Source: CBDCKN01 sp965219035 (GTDB lineage: Bacteria > Gemmatimonadota > Gemmatimonadetes > Longimicrobiales > Gaopeijiaceae). Taken from it: DNA of 64,000 nt. The notes below the pieces were generated by a model. The model was not told where the DNA came from, made no database searches, and worked only from the letters and a program-made list of their open reading frames with translations. Below, in pieces: positions 16,312 through 25,386 of the stretch (position 1 is its first letter; the number at the start of each line of letters is the position of its first letter). The stretch lies in NCBI GenBank assembly GCA_965219035.1, contig CBDCMR010000003.1:868001-932000 (forward strand). The letters are read 5' to 3'. The position numbers and the translations under genes were made by a program.

Positions 16312-17372
16312 CCGAAGCCAAGACGTCGCGGAGGAAGGCAACCAACGGAGGTCCCGAGCTGGAAGGCCTCTCCAAGGACAGGCTCCACCAGATTCTCCAC
16401 GAGATGCTGCTCTATCGGCGCTTCGAGGAGAAGGCCGATGAGGGCTACGCGATCGGGAAGATCGGCGGCTTCTGTCACCTGCACATCGGGCAGGAGGCGG
16501 TGGCGGCCGGTTGCATTCTTCCGCTTCGGGATGACGACTACGTGATTACGGCCTACCGGGACCACACGCAGGCGCTCGCCAAGGGCGTGTCACCGGACGC
16601 CGTCATGGCGGAGCTCTACGGGAAGGCCGCCGGCGCTTCGGGCGGAATGGGCGGCTCCATGCACATGTTCGGCCCCGACGTGGGGTTCATGGGCGGTCAC
16701 GGCATCGTCGGCGCGCAGACCGGCTTGGCGCTGGGGATGGCGTTCGCCATCCACTACCGGGGCGGAGATCAGGTCTGCATGTGCTTCCTGGGGGACGCGG
16801 CCGTGAACCAGGGCGCGTTCCACGAGTCCATGAACATGGCTGCCATCTGGGACCTGCCCTTGATCTACGTCGTGGAAAACAACTCGTACGGTATGGGCAC
16901 GAAGTTCTCCAGGGTCTCGGACACCGAGATGGCCCAGAAGTCCGCGTCCCACGGCGTGCCGGCCACGATTGTGGACGGGCAGGACGTCGTCGCCACCTAC
17001 AAGGCCTTCGAAGAGATCGTCCAGCAGGTGCGCGGCGGAAGTGGGCCCCAGTTCGTGGACGTGCAGTGCTACCGCTTCAAGGGCCACTCCATGTCGGACC
17101 CGGTGTCCGGCACGTATCGCTCCAAGGCAGAGGTGGACGACCGGACCGAGAACGCCGATCCCATCAAGATCCTGCGGGATCGGCTCTTGGCTGCGGACCT
17201 TCTCGCCCAGGATGAGCTCGAGGCCATGGACGCCGAGGTCCGGAGGATCGTCGACGCTGCCAACGAGTTCGCCGAGGCCGCACCCGACCCCGACCCGGCG
17301 AGCCTCTACGATCATGTCTACGCAGAGATCAACCCGCACGGCCGTCTCTTCTTCGACGACCGAGGGCAGTAG
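16308..17372 (+). CDS. pdhA: Pyruvate dehydrogenase E1 alpha subunit
   Basis: A 354-residue E1 alpha subunit of the heterotetrameric pyruvate (or related 2-oxo acid) dehydrogenase. It has the HIGQEA substrate-channel motif, GGSMHMF, and the thiamine diphosphate motif starting GDAAVNQGAFHE and ending VVENNSYGMGT. The phosphorylation-loop region RFKGHSMSDP matches pyruvate-type enzymes rather than branched-chain ones. It decarboxylates pyruvate with the beta subunit. It overlaps lipA by 4 bases and precedes pdhB by 11 bases: one operon. Confidence 0.95.
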   Translation: MTEAKTSRRKATNGGPELEGLSKDRLHQILHEMLLYRRFEEKADEGYAIGKIGGFCHLHIGQEAVAAGCILPLRDDDYVITAYRDHTQALAKGVSPDAVMAELYGKAAGASGGMGGSMHMFGPDVGFMGGHGIVGAQTGLALGMAFAIHYRGGDQVCMCFLGDAAVNQGAFHESMNMAAIWDLPLIYVVENNSYGMGTKFSRVSDTEMAQKSASHGVPATIVDGQDVVATYKAFEEIVQQVRGGSGPQFVDVQCYRFKGHSMSDPVSGTYRSKAEVDDRTENADPIKILRDRLLAADLLAQDELEAMDAEVRRIVDAANEFAEAAPDPDPASLYDHVYAEINPHGRLFFDDRGQ

Positions 17373-17383
17373 CCGAGGGACCG

Positions 17384-18364
17384 ATGGCGGAACTGACGTA
17401 TAGAGACGCGCTGAACGAGGCCCTCGCCGAGGAGATGGAGCGAGACGACGCCGTTTTCCTCTTGGGTGAGGAGGTGGCCGAGTACGACGGCGCCTACAAG
17501 GTTTCCCAGGGCTTGCTCGAGCGCTTCGGAGACAAGCGGGTCGTGGACACCCCCATCAGCGAGCTCGGTTTCACGGGGCTCGGAGTGGGCGCGGCCATGC
17601 TCGGCCTCCGGCCCATCGTCGAGTTCATGACCTTCAACTTCTCCATCCTGGCGCTGGATCAGGTGATCAATAGTGCCGCCAAGATGCTCCACATGAGTGG
17701 CGGCCAGATCGGGATTCCCATGGTGTTTCGGGGTCCGACGGGAGCGGCCCTCCAGCTCGGCGCCCAGCATTCCCAGGCCTGTGAGACCTGGTACGTGCAT
17801 GCCCCGGGGGTGAAGCTCGTCACGCCTGCAACGCCTGCGGACGCGAAGGGGCTGCTCAAGGCCGCCATCCGGGACAACGACCCCGTGGCCGTCATGGAGG
17901 GGGAGCTCCTCTACAACGTGAAGGGAGAGGTTCCCGACGACGACGACTTCATCGTTCCCCTGGGACTGGCGGACCGGAAACGCGAGGGCGACGACGTGTC
18001 CATCATCACCCACGGCAGCATGGTACACATAGCGCTGCAGGCGGCGGGCCAGCTGGCCAAGGAGGGGATCGAGGCCGACGTGCTGGACCTGCGGTCCCTC
18101 CGGCCCCTCGACGTGGATGCCATCCTGGAGACCGTGGCAAGGACGAACCGGGCCGTCTACGTGGAGGAGGGCTGGCCCTACGTGGGAATCGGCGCACAGA
18201 TCGTCTCCATCCTCATGGAGGAGGCCTTCGACGATCTCGACGCGCCGGTCCTGCGCGTCACCCAGGCCGACATCCCCATGCCGTACAACAAGAAGCTGGA
18301 GGCCTGGACTAAGCCCAGCGCCGGAGGCGTCGTGGAGGCGTGCAAGAAGGTCCTTTATGTCTAA
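17384..18364 (+). CDS. pdhB: Pyruvate dehydrogenase E1 beta subunit
   Basis: A 326-residue E1 beta subunit. Typical segments are ELTYRDALNEALAEEMERD at the start, FLLGEEVAEYDGAYKVSQGL, DTPISELGFTGLGVGAAM, and the transketolase C-terminal domain with LRPLDVDAILETV. It forms the alpha2beta2 E1 with the preceding gene. The start at 17384 lies 11 bp after pdhA with GAGGGA upstream. The following pdhC gene is separated by 174 bp that contain a palindromic repeat element, which is unusual within this operon. Confidence 0.95.
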   Translation: MAELTYRDALNEALAEEMERDDAVFLLGEEVAEYDGAYKVSQGLLERFGDKRVVDTPISELGFTGLGVGAAMLGLRPIVEFMTFNFSILALDQVINSAAKMLHMSGGQIGIPMVFRGPTGAALQLGAQHSQACETWYVHAPGVKLVTPATPADAKGLLKAAIRDNDPVAVMEGELLYNVKGEVPDDDDFIVPLGLADRKREGDDVSIITHGSMVHIALQAAGQLAKEGIEADVLDLRSLRPLDVDAILETVARTNRAVYVEEGWPYVGIGAQIVSILMEEAFDDLDAPVLRVTQADIPMPYNKKLEAWTKPSAGGVVEACKKVLYV

Positions 18365-18378
18365 ATCCTATCGTCCTA

Positions 18379-18523
18379 GGGTCGCTCAAATGGGATGCAG
18401 GGGTAGGAAGGCGAGCCTGCCGACCGGAGGCGTACCGGAGCGTACGTCGCAGGGAGCCACGCGGAGCCTGACACCCGGGTACCCGCGCCGAACAGGCGTG
18501 GGTGGCGCCCATTTCAGCGACCC
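18379..18523. repeat. 145-bp palindromic element inside the pdh operon
   Basis: Terminal inverted repeats GGGTCGCTCAAATGGG (18379-18394) and its complement at 18508-18523, matching at 15 of 16 positions. The interior is highly GC-rich with nested palindromes (for example ACCCGGGT at 18473-18480). It has no coding capacity, no CTAG ends and no sequence in common with the other repeat family here. It fills nearly all of the pdhB-pdhC spacer and ends 16 bp before the pdhC ATG, so it may alter mRNA processing or translation of pdhC. Confidence 0.65.
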
Positions 18524-18538
18524 AACACTCTCCTGATC

Positions 18539-19837
18539 ATGGCGACCAAAGTCCACATGGAAGCTCTGTCCCCCACGATGGAGGAGGGACAGGTCGTGAA
18601 GTGGCTCAAGTCCGAGGGGGACGAAGTCACCAGCGGCGAGATCCTCGCCGAGATCGAGACGGACAAGGCCACCATGGAGCTTTCGGCTCGTGGGGACGGA
18701 GTTCTGCGGGCCATCTTCGTGGCGGAGGGCGGCACGGCCCCTGTCGGGGACGTGATCGCGGTGATCGCCGGTGCCGACGAAGACATCTCCGAGTTCGGTG
18801 CGGGCGTGGCGGCGAACTCGGAGGCCACAGCCGATACAAGCGAGGCGGCAGCTACCGCGGCGGCCCCTGCCGGGCCCGCTCCTGCCGAAGCGACGGCCGG
18901 GGCGGCTACCCCGGCCGAAGCCGTCACCACCGAGGCTGCTCCGGCCCCGGCGACCGGCGACGGAGGGCGGATCAAGGCGTCTCCGCTCGCCAGGCGCCTG
19001 GCCGCCGACTCGGGTCTCGACCTGGCGGCTGTATCCGGATCTGGCCCCGCCGGCCGCATCGTCAAACGCGACATCGAAGCCGTACTTGCAGAGGGCGTAG
19101 TCGCCGCGCCGGCCCCGGCACACGTGCCGTCGCGACCCATGTCGGACACCGACTACGAGGACGTCTCCCTCAGCCAGATGAGGAAGACAATCGCCCGACG
19201 CCTCACCGAGTCCATCGGTCCGATCCCACACTTCTTCCTCACCATCGACGTGGACATGGTTCGGGCGGTCGAGGCGCGCAAGAGCATCAACGCCATGTTG
19301 GAGCCCGAGGGGCAGAAGGTCTCGCTGAACGACCTCATCATACGGGCCACTGCCGCGGCTCTGCGCCGTCATCCCGCGTGCAACGCCCACTGGCTCGGCG
19401 ATTCCATCCGACTCTTCAACCGGGTGCACATCGGGGTTGCGGTGGCGGTGGAGGACGGGCTCATCACCCCCATCGTGAGAGATGCCGACGCCAAGGGCGT
19501 GGCCCAGATCGGCGCGGAGGTCAGGGAGATGGCGGGCCGCGCCCGGCAGCGGAAGCTCCAGCCCGAGGAGTACATGGGGGCCACGTTTACCATCTCCAAT
19601 CTCGGCATGTTCGGCATTCACGAGTTCACGGCGGTCATCAATCCGCCCGAGGCCGGCATCCTGGCCATCGGGGGCGTAGAGGAGATCCCGGTCGTGGAGG
19701 ACGGCGAGGTGGTGGTCCGCAGTCGCATGTGCATTACCATGAGCTGCGACCATCGGGTGATCGACGGCGCCACCGGCGCCCGCTTCCTGGCCACCCTCAA
19801 AGGGATGTTGGAGGAGCCGGCCGCCATCCTGCTCTGA
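18539..19837 (+). CDS. pdhC: Dihydrolipoamide acetyltransferase E2 of pyruvate dehydrogenase
   Basis: A 432-residue E2. One lipoyl domain (about 2-76, lipoyl lysine in EIETDKATMEL), an Ala-Pro-rich hinge (90-140), a peripheral subunit-binding domain (about 143-178, ASPLARRLAADSGLDL then GRIVKRDIEAV), a second hinge and the catalytic acyltransferase domain (about 205-432) ending with the active-site motif MSCDHRVIDGA. It moves the acetyl group to CoA and forms the core of the complex. It depends on lipA for its cofactor and on the lpd gene at 23947. Its translation start follows a palindromic element by 16 bp, with no strong Shine-Dalgarno. Confidence 0.95.
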   Translation: MATKVHMEALSPTMEEGQVVKWLKSEGDEVTSGEILAEIETDKATMELSARGDGVLRAIFVAEGGTAPVGDVIAVIAGADEDISEFGAGVAANSEATADTSEAAATAAAPAGPAPAEATAGAATPAEAVTTEAAPAPATGDGGRIKASPLARRLAADSGLDLAAVSGSGPAGRIVKRDIEAVLAEGVVAAPAPAHVPSRPMSDTDYEDVSLSQMRKTIARRLTESIGPIPHFFLTIDVDMVRAVEARKSINAMLEPEGQKVSLNDLIIRATAAALRRHPACNAHWLGDSIRLFNRVHIGVAVAVEDGLITPIVRDADAKGVAQIGAEVREMAGRARQRKLQPEEYMGATFTISNLGMFGIHEFTAVINPPEAGILAIGGVEEIPVVEDGEVVVRSRMCITMSCDHRVIDGATGARFLATLKGMLEEPAAILL

Positions 19838-19931
19838 TGCGCCGCTGGCTGGGGATCCCTAGGTTGTCGGGCCTTCGGCGTGCTCCGGCCGCCTGAAGAA
19901 TTCCTTTCACGAATTCCGGGGTTACAGAATC

Positions 19932-21326
19932 GTGGCCGATTCCTTTGCGCGCATTCTGAACATCAAGAAGGAGGAGCTGCCGCTCGCCCTCCTGTCGGTG
20001 GTCTTCTTCTTCTGCGTGCTGTGCGGTTACTACTTTCTCCGCCCTGTGCGAGACGCCATGGGGGTGTCGCGGGGCATGGCCGAGCTCCGTTGGCTCTTCG
20101 TGGGAACGTCCGGGGTGTCCCTGGTGCTGGTGCTAGCGTTCGGGGGGGTCGTGGCGAGGATGAATCGCCGGCGCTTCATCCCGGTGGCCTACCTCTTTGT
20201 GATCCTGTGCCTGTCCGTGTTCTCGGGGATGCTCATCGCGGATGCCGCCGCCGGGGGTGGGCTCATCGGGACCGATGCCGAGACTTCCGTGGCCCGAGTG
20301 GTCGGCTACGTCTTCTTCGTCTGGCTCAGCGCCATCAATCTGTTCGTGACCAGCGTCTTCTGGGCCTTCATGGTCGACATCTTCGACATGGACCAGGGCA
20401 AGAGGCTGTTCGCCTTCGTCGGCATCGGCGGTACCCTCGGAGCCCTCGTCGGCGGCTCGGTGACGAATGCCATCAGTGGCATGACCGAGTCGGTCTATCT
20501 ACCTGCGGGCCTCATGCTGACCGGCGCGGCTCTCTTCGGGGCTGCCATCGTCGTCATGCTCAGGCTGGACCGCCTCGCCCTCGCCTCCGAGCACTCTCGA
20601 CTCACGGTAGAGGGCGCAGCGGCGTCGCTGACCGAGGGTCAGGCTTTGTCTCGTGAGGAGATCGGGGGAGCGTTCTGGGAGGGGGCGAAAGCCGTCGCGA
20701 CTTCGCCATACCTGCTGGGGATCGGTGCGTACATCGTGCTGATGGCGATCTCGAACACTCTGATCTACTTCACCCAGGCCAACGTGATTCTGGAGAACAC
20801 GGACACCTTCAGCCAGAGAGTGTCGGGGTTCGCGCAGTTCGACATACTGGCTTTGATCGCCACGCTGCTCACTCAGATCTTCGTGACGACGCGGGTGATC
20901 AAGCGCATTGGAGTGGGCTGGACGCTCGCCATCCTCCCACTCGTGACCATGGCCGGCTTCGCCATCCTCTCCATTTGGACCCTCTACGGGGTGATGGCCA
21001 TCTTCCAGGCCGTTCACCGCGCGACTCGCTACGCGATGTCCAGGCCTGCCCGGGAGACCCTGTTCAGCGTGGTCTCCCCCTCGGAGAAGTACAAGGCGAA
21101 GCCGGTGGTGGACGTCTTCCTCTATCGCGGCGGGGACGTGGCCGGGGTGGGCGTAGACGGGCTGTTCGCGGCGATAGGGATGACGCTCGCGTGGGTTGCG
21201 GCGGCCACAGTGCCAATGGCGGGTATGTGGGCCATGCTCTGTGTCGCCCTGGGGCGGGCGCAGCAGCGGAGGGCTCAGACCGACGAAGTGGTCGAGGCGC
21301 TGCCTGAGCCGTCGGTGGTCGGATAA
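19932..21326 (+). CDS. ATP/ADP translocase-like (NTT/Tlc family) carrier
   Basis: A 464-residue inner-membrane protein with about 11-12 hydrophobic segments. The start, SFARILNIKKEELPLALLSVVFFFCVLCGYYFLRPVRD, with the GYYFLRPVRD motif, is characteristic of the NTP/NDP translocase (Tlc-like) superfamily branch that also occurs in free-living bacteria. Later segments such as GIGGTLGALVGGSVTNA and ALSRPARETLFSVVSPSEKYKAK-type patterns fit the same group. Obligate intracellular bacteria use such carriers to import ATP; in free-living bacteria the substrate is unknown. GTG start at 19932. It lies 94 bp after pdhC and may be read from the same message. Confidence 0.8.
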   Translation: MADSFARILNIKKEELPLALLSVVFFFCVLCGYYFLRPVRDAMGVSRGMAELRWLFVGTSGVSLVLVLAFGGVVARMNRRRFIPVAYLFVILCLSVFSGMLIADAAAGGGLIGTDAETSVARVVGYVFFVWLSAINLFVTSVFWAFMVDIFDMDQGKRLFAFVGIGGTLGALVGGSVTNAISGMTESVYLPAGLMLTGAALFGAAIVVMLRLDRLALASEHSRLTVEGAAASLTEGQALSREEIGGAFWEGAKAVATSPYLLGIGAYIVLMAISNTLIYFTQANVILENTDTFSQRVSGFAQFDILALIATLLTQIFVTTRVIKRIGVGWTLAILPLVTMAGFAILSIWTLYGVMAIFQAVHRATRYAMSRPARETLFSVVSPSEKYKAKPVVDVFLYRGGDVAGVGVDGLFAAIGMTLAWVAAATVPMAGMWAMLCVALGRAQQRRAQTDEVVEALPEPSVVG

Positions 21327-21370
21327 AGGCCGGCGCACGAGGGATCAGCCGCCGTGGCCGGGGGTGACTG

Positions 21371-23155
21371 CTAGAACCCTCCGCCGCCCCCGCCCCCACC
21401 TCCGCTGAAGCCGCCGCCGCCGCCGAATCCCGAGCCGCCGCTGCTCCGCGGCTGGGAGGTCATGGCACTCCCCAACCGCCCGGTCATGCTCCCCAGGTCC
21501 GAGACGAAGATGGTGGGCCGGAAGTGATGCCCGGCCGGGCCGGAGTACCAGTCCGGGGGCTCCTTGTACATGTCCTCGAACGCTCGGGCCCACTTCTTCT
21601 CCACCTGCAGGGCCATGGCGTGGGGCAGATACCGCTCGAACATCTCCGGTGAGTCGATCATGCGGCGGAAGTGGTCCGCCTCGACCCGATCGAGAAATTC
21701 CTGGAATCCGAGGATGTGCTCGAGCTGCCGGGTTCCCTTCACCGTTCGGGCGGGCATGACGAGACCGAAGCCGATGACGGGCACGGCGCTCAAGATGGCC
21801 GCAACCAGGCTCGCTGCGAGGGGAAGGGAGAGGGCGTCGCCGAAGAACCCCAACGCCATCACGAGGAAGACTATGAGGGCGATGCCGCCGCCCACGTATG
21901 CTCTCGACACGTGGTCGGGACGGTGGTGGTAGAAGCCGAGAGCCAGGAGCCGCGAGTAGAGCCCGTCCTTGATCTTGTCCAGGTGCTTGTAGAAGTCGTT
22001 CTCCAGGTCGTCGAGGTCGACGGTCTTGAGGTATCCCCCGTTGAACAGGCCGCTCATCAGAGAGCGCTCGTGCGGTTGCAGCTCCGACCACTCATCGAGC
22101 TCCTTGAGAAGCCGGAACGAGTAGGAAGTGCCCTTGAACATTGCCACGAAAGCGGTCCGCTCGTGCTCCTCGATCTTGATGTAGCCGCGGATGGCCAGGT
22201 CGACCATGGAGGCGGTGATGTCACGCATGTCCGGGCTGTTGTCGATGAGCGTGCCGATCTCAGCGGGCGTGAGGCCCTCGGGTGGCTTGTACTGGGGCGC
22301 GATGGGCAGGCGTGCCGGATCTCGTCCGCGAGTGCGCCAGAGCTGGAGCATGAAGACGAAGCTCACGACGGGCAGGAGGAAGATCCAATTGGCCCGAAAA
22401 AAACGGCTCACCTCCTGGGCCACCGTGGGTCGCGTGATGACGCCCGGATCCCTGGCCAGGGAGACGGTCATCCCCTCCCGCATACCCAATGGGCTCGTCG
22501 TCTCAAAATAGAATCCAGAGTCTATTTCTCTGATCCGGGCGTTTTCCGCCGTCGAGCCGAGGCTACCCGTATAGACGCGGGCCGTGAGGCCGGTCACTTC
22601 CGGTGGGACCACGATCCGAGCGCTGGCGGCGAGGATGCGGATCTCCCACTCGTCTCCGGTCACGTTCCAGTAGAGCTCGTCGTGGCCGGCCTCGAACTCG
22701 CTCTCGTCGGCGTCGATGAAGCGCAGTGCGTTCGGCGAGGAGTACTGGAGGGTGACCGTCCGGATGGCGTTGTTGGCGCCGGGCACCCAGATCTTGATCC
22801 TCTTGTAGTGGCGTTCCCGGCTCTCCTCGTATCGGAGGGCCGTTCCGTCCTCGGCCGTGACGGAGCGTACGTCCAGCTCGAGTCGGAGGTTGAAACCGCT
22901 GGGGGTTCTGTAGACTACAGGGATATCCCGGTACACCCCGTTCCACGAGCCCGTGAATCGGAATCGGATCGCTTCGGAAACATGGACCCGTCCGCTCTCC
23001 GCCACGGTGATCTCTGCGTCGAAGCGTTCGATCTCGAGCTGCTTCGATTGGGCGGAGAGTGGGCCGCCGGCCGCCGCCAGCGCGACCACCGCCGCCAGGG
23101 TGACTCCGAGGCGCCCCCCGAGGGTTCGGATCATGATCGGGTCCGGACGTATCAC
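21371..23155 (-). CDS. DUF2207 membrane protein with glycine-rich tail
   Basis: A 594-residue membrane protein. It has a signal-like N-terminal segment, an exported beta-rich DUF2207 domain (about 30-250, IERFDAEITVAESGRVHVSEAIRF), a membrane segment near 255-270, a cytoplasmic helical region, two membrane segments near 415-460 and a second soluble part. It ends in SGFGGGGGFSGGG and further glycines with a terminal Phe. The C-terminal glycine tail is typical of the family. Its start overlaps the lemA-like stop by 4 bases, a pairing that recurs in many bacteria. Function not established. Confidence 0.88.
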   Translation of the reverse strand: MIRPDPIMIRTLGGRLGVTLAAVVALAAAGGPLSAQSKQLEIERFDAEITVAESGRVHVSEAIRFRFTGSWNGVYRDIPVVYRTPSGFNLRLELDVRSVTAEDGTALRYEESRERHYKRIKIWVPGANNAIRTVTLQYSSPNALRFIDADESEFEAGHDELYWNVTGDEWEIRILAASARIVVPPEVTGLTARVYTGSLGSTAENARIREIDSGFYFETTSPLGMREGMTVSLARDPGVITRPTVAQEVSRFFRANWIFLLPVVSFVFMLQLWRTRGRDPARLPIAPQYKPPEGLTPAEIGTLIDNSPDMRDITASMVDLAIRGYIKIEEHERTAFVAMFKGTSYSFRLLKELDEWSELQPHERSLMSGLFNGGYLKTVDLDDLENDFYKHLDKIKDGLYSRLLALGFYHHRPDHVSRAYVGGGIALIVFLVMALGFFGDALSLPLAASLVAAILSAVPVIGFGLVMPARTVKGTRQLEHILGFQEFLDRVEADHFRRMIDSPEMFERYLPHAMALQVEKKWARAFEDMYKEPPDWYSGPAGHHFRPTIFVSDLGSMTGRLGSAMTSQPRSSGGSGFGGGGGFSGGGGGGGGGF

Positions 23156-23709
23156 CCGTCGTCGTCGTCGGTGAACTTCACCTTAGGCACGGCCTTCTCG
23201 GCTTCCGGGATCTGGAAGAACTCCCGCTCCGCGAAGTTAAAGCTCTTGGCGACCAGGTTCGACGGCACCGAGTGGATCTTGGTGTTGTAGTCCCGGACCA
23301 CGGCATTGTAGTAACGACGGGCGTTCTGAACGGAGTCCTCCAGGTCTGCCAGGGTACCCTGAAGGTCCTGGAAGCCTCCGGCGGCCTTCAGGTCCGGATA
23401 CGCCTCGGCCAGAGCGAACAACGACTTGAGGGCTCCCGCCAGCATGCCCTCGGCCTGTCCCTTCTGCGCCGGCCCCTGGGCGGACATGGCGGAGGATCGA
23501 GCCTGCACCACTGCCTCCAGGGTCTTCTGCTCATGGGCCGCATAGCCTTTCACGGTCTCCACGACGTTGGGGATCAGGTCGTATCTGCGCTTGAGCTGGA
23601 CGTCGATGTCTGCCCAAGCCCCCTCCGCCTGCTCCCTGAGCTTCACGAGGGAGTTGTACAGCCCGACGCCACCGAGAACGACGGCGGCAACCACGATCAA
23701 TTCCCACAT
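23152..23709 (-). CDS. LemA family protein
   Basis: A 185-residue LemA protein: an N-terminal membrane segment (about 3-20, ELIVVAAVVLGGVGLYNSLV), then a long helical bundle. Family hallmarks are the DIDVQLKRRYDLIPNVVETVKGYAAHE segment, ENL-like helices and the C-terminal NTKIHSVPSNLVAKSFNF-x-REFFQ stretch. LemA proteins sit in the inner membrane with the N-terminus outside; their role is poorly known but they are often coupled with DUF2207 or TPM-domain proteins, as here. GGAGGGT lies just upstream of the ATG at 23709. Confidence 0.93.
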   Translation of the reverse strand: MWELIVVAAVVLGGVGLYNSLVKLREQAEGAWADIDVQLKRRYDLIPNVVETVKGYAAHEQKTLEAVVQARSSAMSAQGPAQKGQAEGMLAGALKSLFALAEAYPDLKAAGGFQDLQGTLADLEDSVQNARRYYNAVVRDYNTKIHSVPSNLVAKSFNFAEREFFQIPEAEKAVPKVKFTDDDDG

Positions 23710-23946
23710 TTGACCCTCCTACCCGACGAGTGAGGGGACGGGCGGAATCTGTACCAGAATAGGTCCCGGCTCCTCGCACTGTAAAGGAATACGCCTGCCA
23801 CTCGACTTCTCTTCTGAGAGCTCCCGGAGAGGGTTTACCTGCCCATGCGCCCCATCTAACTTCCAAAACCATTCTCCCGGGGTCGATCCAGCGGGCCGGA
23901 GCCGGGAGGAACGACGTGTAGCTCGTTCTTCGAAGGAGAGTAGGGC

Positions 23947-25350
23947 GTGTCAGAGAAGAACTTCGACGTTCTCATCATCGGTGGGGGCCCCGGCGGTTAC
24001 GTGGCGGCCATACGGGCGGCTCAGTTGGGGCTGAGCACGGCGTGCGTCGAGGAGGATGAGCTCGGGGGGGTGTGCCTGAACATCGGCTGTATTCCCACCA
24101 AGGCCCTCCTCACCAGTGCCGCCCTCGTGAACGAACTGAAGACGGCGGCTTCCCATGGCATCACCTTCGACGAAGTGAAAGCCGACCTGGGTCCGGCACA
24201 GGAGCGCAGCAAGGCCATCGCCGGGCAGCTGGCCAAGGGCGTGGGACACCTGTTCAAGAAGAACAAGGTGACCCACCTCGAGGGCCGAGGCCGGCTTGTG
24301 GGCGAGGGCAAGGTCGAGGTGGAGGCCGCCGACGGCTCCAAGGAGTCCTACTCGGCCGCACACATCATTCTCGCGACCGGATCACGGCCGAGGGACATCC
24401 CCGTTCTACCCATCGACGAGGAGCGCGTATGGTCGTCCACAGGCGCCCTCTTTCAGACGGAGGCTCCAGACTCGCTGGCCGTCGTCGGCGCCGGCGCGGT
24501 GGGCATGGAGTTCGCTGACGTCTTCGAGGCCTTCGGCACCAAGGTAACGGTCATCGAGGCGTTGGATCGCATCCTCCCGCTGGAGGACAAGGACTCTTCG
24601 GCCGCCGTGGAGCGCAGCTTCAAGAAGCGTGGCGTGGAATTCTTCACGGGAGCCATGGTGGAGGGGGCCGAGGTCGGCGAGAAGTCGGTCCTCTTGACCT
24701 TCAAGGACAAGAAGGGCGCCGAGAAGACCCTGGCCGTGCAGAACGCCCTCTCGGCGGTGGGTCGCGTGCCGAACACCTCGGACCTCGGTCTCGAGGTGGC
24801 CGGTGTCGAGCTCGACGAGGGGGGGTTCTTCGCGGTGGATGACTTGATGCGGACCAACGTCCTCGGCGTCTTTGCGCTGGGCGACTGCGCCGGAAATCAG
24901 CTCCTGGCGCACAAGGCCATGCACGAGGGAGTGATCTGTGTCGAGGCCATCGCCGGCCAGGGACACGGGTCCGTGGATTATCGGAACGTCCCCAACTGCA
25001 CGTACTGCCATCCGGAGGTGGCCTCCGTCGGCCTCACGGAGGAGGAGGCTCTCGACGAGGGACACGAGATCGAAGTGGGCAAGTTCCCGTGGGTCGGCAA
25101 TGGACGCGCCATCACGGCGGGGCACACAGAGGGCTTCGTGAAGGTGATCCGAGACAAGAAATACTCGGAGATCCTGGGCGCCCACATCGTGGGTCCCAAC
25201 GCGACGGAGCTCATCGGAGAGTTCGTCGTCGGGCGTCACTTGGAATCCACCGTCGACGAGATGGACCGGGCCATGCACCCCCACCCGACCCTCTCCGAGG
25301 CCATTGCAGAAGGGGCACTGGCGGCTCTGGGCCGGCCGATCCACATCTAG
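23947..25350 (+). CDS. lpd: Dihydrolipoyl dehydrogenase (E3)
   Basis: A 467-residue flavoprotein disulfide reductase. It has the FAD-binding GGGPGGYVAA (about 12-21), the redox disulfide GGVCLNIGCIP (C43 and C48), the NAD-binding GAGAVGMEF, a second FAD segment GVFALGDCA and the C-terminal catalytic HPHPTLSEA. It reoxidises dihydrolipoamide on PdhC, passing electrons to NAD+. It lies 4 kb from pdhC, separated by the carrier and the DUF2207/LemA pair. GTG start at 23947 with GGAGAG upstream. The 237-bp upstream spacer has no gene. Confidence 0.96.
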   Translation: MSEKNFDVLIIGGGPGGYVAAIRAAQLGLSTACVEEDELGGVCLNIGCIPTKALLTSAALVNELKTAASHGITFDEVKADLGPAQERSKAIAGQLAKGVGHLFKKNKVTHLEGRGRLVGEGKVEVEAADGSKESYSAAHIILATGSRPRDIPVLPIDEERVWSSTGALFQTEAPDSLAVVGAGAVGMEFADVFEAFGTKVTVIEALDRILPLEDKDSSAAVERSFKKRGVEFFTGAMVEGAEVGEKSVLLTFKDKKGAEKTLAVQNALSAVGRVPNTSDLGLEVAGVELDEGGFFAVDDLMRTNVLGVFALGDCAGNQLLAHKAMHEGVICVEAIAGQGHGSVDYRNVPNCTYCHPEVASVGLTEEEALDEGHEIEVGKFPWVGNGRAITAGHTEGFVKVIRDKKYSEILGAHIVGPNATELIGEFVVGRHLESTVDEMDRAMHPHPTLSEAIAEGALAALGRPIHI

Positions 25351-25386
25351 AGGCCTCCGCGCCCGACCGGAGCCCGCGCAAGGACA

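Noticed and set aside
21671..23290. Open frame of 539 codons on the plus strand
   Set aside because: It is antisense to the DUF2207 and LemA genes, whose motifs are clear. Long antisense frames are common in GC-rich DNA. The same holds for plus-strand frames at 9191-10288, 25576-26688 and 45495-46619 and minus-strand frames at 12774-15137 and 39314-40660.
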